In this document: one piece after another, positions 6,882-7,904 of the stretch
How positions within the stretch are numbered: position 1 is the stretch's first letter
Layout: each line of letters opens with the position of its first letter
From: CAZCQP01 sp964500895
GTDB lineage: Bacteria > Bacillota > Clostridia > Lachnospirales > JAISER01
DNA: 7,904 bases
Reading direction: 5' to 3'
NCBI GenBank assembly: GCA_964500895.1
Contig: CAZCQP010000076.1
Coordinates: forward strand, 1-7,904
Made by a program: the position numbers and the translations under genes
Notes under the pieces: model-generated
Database searches by the model: none
The model's input: only the letters and a program-made list of their open reading frames with translations
What the model was told of the DNA's origin: nothing

Positions 6882-7904
6882 TTATTCTGCTTCGCTTAAG
6901 TACTTTTCTTCCAGTGCGTTCAGCTGTGCCACAATGGCCGGATCCAATGTGCAAGCTGGTGCATTGTCTATAATGGACTTGATTTGCTTTTGAATGTTGG
7001 GGATGATTTGGGATTCCTCCGGGTTTTGCATCAACCGGGAGTAAATGCTGGGGTACCACACTTCACGGAAGTTATCCAGGGTGTAGTCTTCGTTCAAGTA
7101 GTGCCCGCCGTGGCCCACGTCTTTAATCAAGCTTAAATCAATGGTTTCGTCGTTAACGGTTACGCCACGGTTGTAGTGTTTGTATGCTTCAATCACTTCA
7201 TTGGCAAATACAGCCATCACAGGGGAAACACTGTTGCAGTGGTCCATAACCCCAATGTCGTGAACGATGTTGGCCTTGCTTAACATGGTGGAGAAAATTT
7301 CGTAAGACAGTTCGGCCGCAGACTGCATGTCTACCACTTTGGCATCGCTGCAACCGGCGGTGCCGTAGAAAGGCAAGCCGTAAAAGTCGCTCATTTCAGA
7401 GGCAGCGGCAATGTTTAAGTGCATTTCGGGGGCTGCATAAGAACCGATGGTGGATTGCATATCAAAGATGGTGGGCATGGCACCAACAATAAAGGGTGCG
7501 CCTGGGTTGCCCAGCTGTAAGATGACCAGCCCAGACAATATTTCTGCAAAGCACTGGGTCAGTGTGGTGGCCTTGTTCATGGGGGAAGTTCCGCCCATCA
7601 TGCAGTAAGGCATATACACCACAGGAATTTTGTTTTCGGCGCTAATTAACAATTTTTCGGTGCTTTCCACCGGGTGGGTCAGTGGTGGAATAGGCTCGCA
7701 GTAGTTGAAAATAAACGGTTTGGCCATCAGTTCTTCTTTTCCGCCGGCCACCATAGCGGCAATATCAATAATCTCCTGCAACGACTCAATGGTGTTGGTG
7801 GAGAAGTTAATGACTTTTTCAAAATGCTTCACGGTTTCAATAAAAGTTACTTGGGATTGCACGCTGGGGGGAACGTCTGCGGACATACCCACAGAAAGAA
7901 TAAA
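6882..7904 (-). CDS. MttB-superfamily corrinoid-dependent methyltransferase, C-terminal part (mttB1, cut by window end)
   Basis: The reading frame is open to the window edge, so the N-terminus is missing: 340 residues are visible, while family members are about 470-490 long. Known role of the family (trimethylamine methyltransferase MttB and its non-pyrrolysine relatives such as the glycine betaine enzyme MtgB): moving a methyl group from a quaternary or tertiary amine to a Co(I) corrinoid protein in the cytoplasm. Visible family signatures are the CMMGGTSPMN stretch (about visible residues 101-110), followed by a helix ending in LGNPGAPFIVG, and the GCSDAK motif (about 184-189) followed by VVDMQSAAE. 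There is no in-frame amber codon in the visible part, so it looks like a non-Pyl member, although the missing N-terminal third cannot be checked. GTG and ATG codons near the window edge lie inside the family's conserved region and are not credible starts. It ends with TAA, followed by a repeat-rich 195-base gap. The substrate is not determined; a betaine is the best inference. Confidence 0.88.
   Translation of the reverse strand, partial: FILSVGMSADVPPSVQSQVTFIETVKHFEKVINFSTNTIESLQEIIDIAAMVAGGKEELMAKPFIFNYCEPIPPLTHPVESTEKLLISAENKIPVVYMPYCMMGGTSPMNKATTLTQCFAEILSGLVILQLGNPGAPFIVGAMPTIFDMQSTIGSYAAPEMHLNIAAASEMSDFYGLPFYGTAGCSDAKVVDMQSAAELSYEIFSTMLSKANIVHDIGVMDHCNSVSPVMAVFANEVIEAYKHYNRGVTVNDETIDLSLIKDVGHGGHYLNEDYTLDNFREVWYPSIYSRLMQNPEESQIIPNIQKQIKSIIDNAPACTLDPAIVAQLNALEEKYLSEAE

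Noticed and set aside
6435..6899. Plus-strand open frame of 154 codons across the repeat array
   Set aside because: It runs antisense to the racemase-like gene and through the hairpins, with no recognisable domain. Its length is consistent with chance.
1..7904. CRISPR array, tRNA, rRNA or insertion sequence
   Set aside because: No regularly spaced direct repeats, no cloverleaf-type pattern, and no transposase frame were seen; nearly all of the window is covered by the seven genes.

Overview
The window is one co-directional gene series, entirely on the minus strand, so it reads from high to low coordinates. Seven protein-coding genes are supported and both end genes are cut by the window. In transcription order they are: the C-terminal part of an MttB-superfamily methyltransferase (mttB1), an aspartate/glutamate-racemase-like protein, a BCCT-family transporter (BCCT-1), a second, divergent MttB-superfamily methyltransferase (mttB2), a PanB-like ketopantoate hydroxymethyltransferase, a second BCCT transporter (BCCT-2), and the first 31 codons of formate-tetrahydrofolate ligase (fhs).

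The host is probably an anaerobic, Gram-positive-type bacterium of the Clostridia (Firmicutes). The reasons are the strong AGGAGG-like ribosome binding sites, the close packing of genes, intermediate base composition, the Clostridia-like N-terminus of fhs, and the content: MttB paralogues with BCCT carriers and folate one-carbon enzymes are typical of acetogens and related anaerobes that demethylate betaines. The genus cannot be told from the sequence.

Layout: 6882-7904 mttB1 (partial); 6687-6881 a 195-base gap holding four closely packed inverted repeats and a separate GC-rich hairpin just upstream of the next gene; 5898-6686 racemase-like gene; 4152-5837 BCCT-1; 2723-4150 mttB2, starting one base after the BCCT-1 stop; 1853-2704 panB-like; 126-1772 BCCT-2; 1-94 fhs (partial). 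Gaps from the racemase-like gene onward are 1 to 80 bases and contain no convincing terminator, so that part is probably one operon. The repeat-filled gap may separate or attenuate it from mttB1.

How the parts may fit (inference): the two BCCT carriers import quaternary ammonium or related zwitterionic compounds; the MttB-family proteins move a methyl group from the substrate to a corrinoid protein encoded elsewhere; the methyl group reaches tetrahydrofolate; and Fhs works at the formyl-THF end of the folate branch, while the PanB-like enzyme uses methylene-THF. The racemase-like protein hints at a chiral substrate or product. Neither MttB protein has an in-frame stop, so both look like the non-pyrrolysine branch of the superfamily (as MtgB, MtpB and MtcB are), and trimethylamine itself is an unlikely substrate. 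No corrinoid protein, methylcorrinoid:THF methyltransferase or reductive activase is present in the window.
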